Below are positions 60,224 to 64,000 of a stretch of 64,000 bases of DNA, in pieces. Position 1 is the stretch's first letter, and the number at the start of each line of letters is the position of its first letter. The DNA is from Paenibacillus tianmuensis (lineage in GTDB: Bacteria; Bacillota; Bacilli; Paenibacillales; NBRC-103111). The notes under the pieces were generated by a model. It had not been told where the DNA came from. It did no database searches and saw only the letters and a program-made list of their open reading frames with translations. The stretch is from NCBI RefSeq assembly GCF_900100345.1, contig NZ_FMTT01000025.1:1-64000 (forward strand), written 5' to 3'. The translations under genes were made by a program, and so were the position numbers.

Positions 60224-60683
60224 CTCAGTCCCTCCTCTCGAATTCAAGTATAGGCGGGGCGGAAAATAGCTTCGCAACAATTTGTGCCAAAAGAAGTTGC
60301 TTCTCCTCAAATGTGCCGTAGTATTCTGCCCATTAGCTCAAAACCAGTTCGAGAAAATTTTGGCACATATATCATATTCGTGACCTAGTACCAAGACCCT
60401 TTTGGAAGGGTCATTTTCAGGAGGGTTACCGGCACGTTATCATAATCCCCAAATCTCATCTCGTCAAGAGATAATGTGAGAATGAGCGACATAGCGTGGG
60501 ATCCCCCCTTATGCTTTCAAAATAAAAATGAATTTCCGAGTATGAAGAACGATATCGCTTTTTCCAATTCATTTGGTTTCACGTAAAATTTTCTTCAGGT
60601 CGAAGGGGAGATAAGGGATATACATACAAAGGACAGAGTGCAATGAAGTCAAGGTCATTACTAAAGAAAGGAGGAGAAACTGT
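60224..60683. other. 460-base intergenic region
   Basis: Between a divergent pair. It has a hairpin at 60393-60418 (AAGACCCTT/AAGGGTC followed by TTTT), AT-rich sequence near 60500-60540 and a strong ribosome site AAAGGAGGAG just before 60684. I see no coding sequence. Confidence 0.45.
60393..60418 (+). terminator. Small hairpin, possible terminator
   Basis: AGACCCTT pairs with AAGGGTC around TTGG, followed by ATTTT. No gene ends directly before it, so its purpose is unclear. Confidence 0.45.
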
Positions 60684-60923
60684 ATGAACAGAGTGGACAA
60701 AATCAGATTTATGCTCCTTTACGGTGAAGCACCTGAGACACAATGTTATGGGTACATGGAGTTGGATCGGAAAGGCAATATGATCGCGCTCTACAATAGG
60801 TATGGCGAGGAAATAGACATGTTCGGTGGACATGAATTTGTCGTAGTACGGACACTTGGCAAATTCGACGACGAAGACCGTGATCATTTTTATTCCTTGT
60901 TAGAAAGTGATGGTGTAGGATAA
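60684..60923 (+). CDS. Small protein of unknown function
   Basis: AAAGGAGGAGAAACTGT before the ATG is an excellent ribosome site. The 79-residue product (MNRVDKIRFMLLYGEAPETQ, then YGYMELDRKGNMIALYNRYG and FDDEDRDHFYSLLESDGVG) looks like a compact alpha/beta protein, strongly acidic at the C-terminus, with no signal peptide. No family recognised. It is a solid gene despite its size. Confidence 0.65.
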   Translation: MNRVDKIRFMLLYGEAPETQCYGYMELDRKGNMIALYNRYGEEIDMFGGHEFVVVRTLGKFDDEDRDHFYSLLESDGVG

Positions 60924-61094
60924 TCTGCACGACAGGCTGGCGATTCAGTGTCAAGGCACTGCGAAAAAGCGCGGTTTTCTTGTCGGCGTGTCGCATCATC
61001 CATTTCACCGAGCGCTCAACTCTGCCGGGTGTGGTGGTTGGGGTTTTCTTGCCTCCGAGAGGCGATTCATTTCTATTCATGGCGAATCTGGCGT

Positions 61095-61397
61095 GTTGAC
61101 GCGCCTGACACAAAAGCGCTCACGACAATGACGGTGATTTCGGCACCGACAAAGTACGTGAGCGCTGACCCTTTCGTTCCGCATTCGATGAACAAACTTT
61201 GGTTCTCCAGCAATTTCGTGCGCCATACGGACCCGGCATCGTCCCTCATTTTCAGCCTGATGTTGTATGTTTACGGTCACCACGCCGAAAAAATATGGTT
61301 CATGCCGAGAGAATATTTACTCATATTCATGGTGAATCTGGCGGAAAATTAGAAGACCTTTCATTCCTTTTGCCTGCATTTTGGTTATCTATAACGT
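61095..61397. repeat. Duplicated flank, copy 1 (second copy at 62561-62813)
   Basis: Sequence from GTTGACGCGCCTGACACAAA onward recurs almost unchanged at 62561, except that copy 2 lacks about 55 bases after the CTCCAGCAATTT segment. On the minus strand copy 1 reads as a C-terminal fragment with a membrane-like stretch (ALTYFVGAEITVIVVSAFVSG) ending at a stop. It may be a relic of a gene duplicated with the neighbouring ORF. No intact gene lies in 60924-61397. Confidence 0.75.
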
Positions 61398-62432
61398 CTA
61401 ATTCCATCCCCCGGTTTCCGCTTTATCCCCAGACGTCAGGGACAGCACGTTTTTATTGGCATCCAATGTAGCTCTCATTACCGTTTGTTCTACCTTGGCG
61501 CCCTTTTCGGTCGTGTGGTACTTGACGAAGCGGTAATTTTTAGATTGGTCATCCCACTTCACTTCATATCCCGTAATGTCGATATTGAAGAACTTCTTGG
61601 CCACCGGAGCAATCACTTCTTTTGCATCTTTTTCCGTAATTTCTTTGTTGGTCGTTACCTTTTCCTTTATACGCGCCTTATCAATTGCATTGATTACCAT
61701 ATTTGACTTTGCATCTATCTCGACACTAACATCCCTGTCTCCCAGAAACCACCCGTCAGGGCTAAGTGTAGCCCCTTTAAAATTAATATCTTGATTTAAA
61801 ACCGTTTTCACCGCTTCTTCCGCCGTTTTCAGCACTTTCGGTTCAAGTTCGTTCGCGTCAAATTTAATATTCGCGCTATATGCATGGAAATCAGTTTTGT
61901 TTTTCGAGAAGTTGTTACTTAGACTGACGCTAAAGTTTTTCCCATTAAATTGATACACTATATTGTCGTGAAATTTAGCCTTCTCGTCATCATAGTTTCG
62001 AAACATGTCCACTTCTTTTTCAAATTCATAGGTTTTGTTTGGATACAGCTTTTTTAGCTCTTGAAGGGCCTTATCCCGATCCTTTTTGCTGATTTTATCG
62101 ATCGGGACCTTTCCGGTAACACTCCATACTTTACCATTTTTAGTCTCAAAGAAGATCCCATATTTTCCGTCTACCGATTCAACATTTGCAAACTCATTGT
62201 TCGAGTAATCATAAGTGATCTTGCCAACATCCTGCAACTTTATCTCTTTCCCCGCTAATTGCTTTAACACTTTTTGTAGCTTTGCGGCTACCGTTTTGTC
62301 GATCTGAAGCTTTTTCTTATCCGATTGCTGCTGCTCTTGCACAGTCTTGGCTCCTACAGGAACCGGGCCTGCCAGGGTAACTAACATACTGGATGCGATC
62401 ATGGATGCCATAACTACTTTCTTAAAATTCAT
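61398..62432 (-). CDS. Exported YcdB/PepSY-like protein, paralog 1
   Basis: The 344-residue protein has a signal peptide (MNFKKVVMASMIASSMLVTL, cleavage after VGA about residue 28). A charged region (KKLQIDKTVAAKLQKVLKQL) and repeated PepSY/YcdB-like segments follow: DKALQELKKLYPNKTYEFEK, LKTAEEAVKTVLNQDINFKG and EVIAPVAKKFFNIDITGYEV. PepSY-type domains are proposed to inhibit or regulate extracytoplasmic proteases, and YcdB proteins are exported proteins of unknown role. It is the downstream partner of a tandem duplication, differing from paralog 2 mainly in the N-terminal 45 residues. Confidence 0.82.
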   Translation of the reverse strand: MNFKKVVMASMIASSMLVTLAGPVPVGAKTVQEQQQSDKKKLQIDKTVAAKLQKVLKQLAGKEIKLQDVGKITYDYSNNEFANVESVDGKYGIFFETKNGKVWSVTGKVPIDKISKKDRDKALQELKKLYPNKTYEFEKEVDMFRNYDDEKAKFHDNIVYQFNGKNFSVSLSNNFSKNKTDFHAYSANIKFDANELEPKVLKTAEEAVKTVLNQDINFKGATLSPDGWFLGDRDVSVEIDAKSNMVINAIDKARIKEKVTTNKEITEKDAKEVIAPVAKKFFNIDITGYEVKWDDQSKNYRFVKYHTTEKGAKVEQTVMRATLDANKNVLSLTSGDKAETGGWN

Positions 62433-62560
62433 GATAAATCCTCCTCGTATTCTAAGAACAGTTACCGATTCTTTCGTGAATTGGAAATTTCTCTTAATTA
62501 ATTTTTAAAGCTCTTTAAAAACTTCATGGTGTTACACTCTGCTGGAGGATGTAGCCCACT

Positions 62561-62813
62561 GTTGACGCGCCTGACACAAAAGCGCTCACGACAATGACAG
62601 TGATTTCGGCACCGACAACGTACGTGAGCGCTGACCATTTCGTTCCGCATTCGGATGAACAAACTTTGGTTCTCCAGCAATTTTTACGGTCACCACGCCG
62701 AAAAAATATGGTTCATGCCGAGAGACTATTTACTCATATTCATGGTGAATCTGGTGGAAATTAGAAGGAAGACCTTTCATTGTTTTTGCCTGCATTTTGG
62801 TTATCTATAACGT
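62561..62813. repeat. Duplicated flank, copy 2
   Basis: This is the upstream copy of the 61095-61397 segment, shorter by about 55 bases. The repeat unit is therefore about 1.4-1.5 kb: flank plus ORF. The rest of 62433-62560 holds the leader of paralog 1 and no gene. Confidence 0.75.
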
Positions 62814-63914
62814 CTAATTCCATCCCCCGGTTGCCGCTTTATCCTCAGACGTCAGGGACACCACGTTTTTGTTGGCATCCAATGTAGCTCTCACTATCGT
62901 TAGTTCTATCTTGGCACCCTTCTCGGTCGTAAGGTTTTCGACGAAGCGGTAATTTTTAGATTCGTTATCCCACTTCACTTCATATCCCGTAATATCGATA
63001 TTGAAGAACTTCTTGGCCATCGGAGCAATCACTTCTTTTGCCTCATTTGCCGTAATCTCTTTGTCGGTCGTTACCTTTTCCTTCATACGCGCCATATTAA
63101 TTACATTAATTACCTTGTTTGACTTTACATCTATCTCGACTATAACATTCCTGTTATTCAGAGACCATCCGGCATGGCTAAGTGTAGCCCATTTAAAATT
63201 AATATCTTGATTTAAAACCGTTTTCACCGCTTCTTCCGCCGTTTTTAGCACTTTCGGTTCAAGTTCGTTCACGTCAATATTCGCGCTAACTGCTTTGAAA
63301 TCAGTTTTGTTTTCCGTGAAGGAGTTACTTAGACCGACGCTAAAGTTTTTCCCATTAAACTGATACAATGTACTGTCGTGAAATTTAGCCTTCTCGTCAT
63401 CATAGTTTCGAAACATGTCCACTTCTTTTTCAAATTCAAAGGTTTTGTTTGGAGATAGCTTTTTTAGCTCTTGAAGGGCCTTATCCTGATCCTTTTTGCT
63501 GATTTTATCGAGTGGGATCCTTTCGAAAACACTCCATACTTTACCATTTTTAGTCTCAAAGGAGATCCCATATTTTCCGTCTACCGATTCAACAGATGCA
63601 TGCTCATTGTTCGAGTAATCATAAGTGATCTTGCCAACATCCTGCAACTTTATCTCTTTCCCCGCGAATTGCTTTAACACTTTTTGTAGCTTTGCGGCTA
63701 CCGTTTCGTCGATCTGAAGCTTCTTCTTATCCGATTGCTGCTGCTCTTGCGCTGCCTCGGTAGCTTTTGAATCCTGCTCTACTTGCACGGAAGCCTTTTG
63801 CGGTACGCTCTTCTCCTTAGCATTCACCAACGTCACGCTACCAAGCGCGAGAATCATTCCCATCCCCAGAACGGACAGACGATAAGATTTTTTGTTGAAT
63901 TGTTTGATCATCAT
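62814..63914 (-). CDS. Exported YcdB/PepSY-like protein, paralog 2
   Basis: AAAAGGAGACTT precedes the ATG at 63914, giving 366 residues. The signal peptide (about 1-32: MMIKQFNKKSYRLSVLGMGM, ILALGSVTLVNA) and a linker (KSVPQKASVQVEQDSKATEA) differ from paralog 1. From EQQQSDKKKLQID onward the two proteins are nearly identical, with the same domain order. The frame is open upstream to the window edge, where it may overlap another gene. The different N-termini point to recombination after or during duplication. Confidence 0.82.
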   Translation of the reverse strand: MMIKQFNKKSYRLSVLGMGMILALGSVTLVNAKEKSVPQKASVQVEQDSKATEAAQEQQQSDKKKLQIDETVAAKLQKVLKQFAGKEIKLQDVGKITYDYSNNEHASVESVDGKYGISFETKNGKVWSVFERIPLDKISKKDQDKALQELKKLSPNKTFEFEKEVDMFRNYDDEKAKFHDSTLYQFNGKNFSVGLSNSFTENKTDFKAVSANIDVNELEPKVLKTAEEAVKTVLNQDINFKWATLSHAGWSLNNRNVIVEIDVKSNKVINVINMARMKEKVTTDKEITANEAKEVIAPMAKKFFNIDITGYEVKWDNESKNYRFVENLTTEKGAKIELTIVRATLDANKNVVSLTSEDKAATGGWN

Positions 63915-64000
63915 AAGTCTCCTTTTCATTTCTTTATGTGTCGCGGACATGCCGGCAAGCCCCGGCTTATGATGGCTGCTTGAAATATGCTCCAGCACAT

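Overview
The window looks like a chromosomal segment of a mid-GC, endospore-forming Gram-positive, most likely Paenibacillus or a close relative. The evidence is strong AGGAGG-type ribosome sites with TTG/GTG starts, paired CotF-like coat proteins, PspA/PspC, lipoprotein signal peptides with no outer-membrane genes, Btr-like iron regulation, a malate:quinone oxidoreductase and many OmpR-type two-component systems. There are no rRNA or tRNA genes and no CRISPR array. The genus is an inference from gene content.

Layout. 0-1.8 kb: the start of an IS200/IS605-type tnpB running off the left edge behind an SOS-like box, a siderophore-binding lipoprotein and a PadR remnant. 1.8-10 kb: a sodium:solute symporter, PspC/PspA, a TVP38 membrane protein, an alkyltransferase-like protein beside a wrecked methyladenine glycosylase gene, two spore-coat proteins, a LysR/dehydrogenase divergent pair, an EVE-domain remnant, a DinB protein and a frameshifted WYL regulator. 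10-15 kb: a secreted cadherin-like/dockerin-like protein, an SDR and a copper-amine-oxidase-like stalk protein. 13.7-21 kb: a vanY-vanR-vanS-like trio followed by a carbohydrate-type ABC importer that also carries an HlyD-like adaptor. Both transcription units start at copies of the same 42-bp motif. 21-24.6 kb: a small acidic protein, a cytochrome P450 and the uracil permease.

24.6-35.2 kb is a cell-envelope or peptide-stress island with two more two-component systems, each beside an FtsX/MacB-type ABC exporter. Both have readable direct-repeat operators at the exporter promoter. The second system appears also to control a secreted protein built from three near-identical 59-residue repeats. 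The 30-36 kb part is visibly more AT-rich than its surroundings, which suggests acquisition.

36-41 kb: SUKH (SMI1/KNR4) and Zn-ribbon proteins of the kind found as toxin-immunity genes, a 13-codon leader-like ORF with a perfect 14-bp inverted repeat before an EamA transporter, and a Crp/Fnr gene interrupted by a stop codon. 41.8-49 kb: ahpCF, mqo, a TMEM175-type channel and a TetR/MFS pair with matching operators. 49-55 kb is a patchwork of small accessory genes, pseudogene fragments and a dispersed GCTTAACGG...TATCGGC repeat. 55.8-57.8 kb holds an AraC regulator fused in frame to a siderophore-binding lipoprotein, with a Fur box and promoter buried in the fusion joint. 57.9-64 kb: an LRR-like protein, an AraC/GyrI regulator, a small orphan protein and a tandem duplication of a secreted YcdB/PepSY-like protein together with its flank.

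Common threads are envelope stress sensing with export or import, alkylation/DNA-damage functions (ATL, Mpg remnant, AlkD-like, two DinB proteins) and iron uptake. At least five genes are broken by single indels or nonsense codons; I cannot tell real decay from assembly error without reads.
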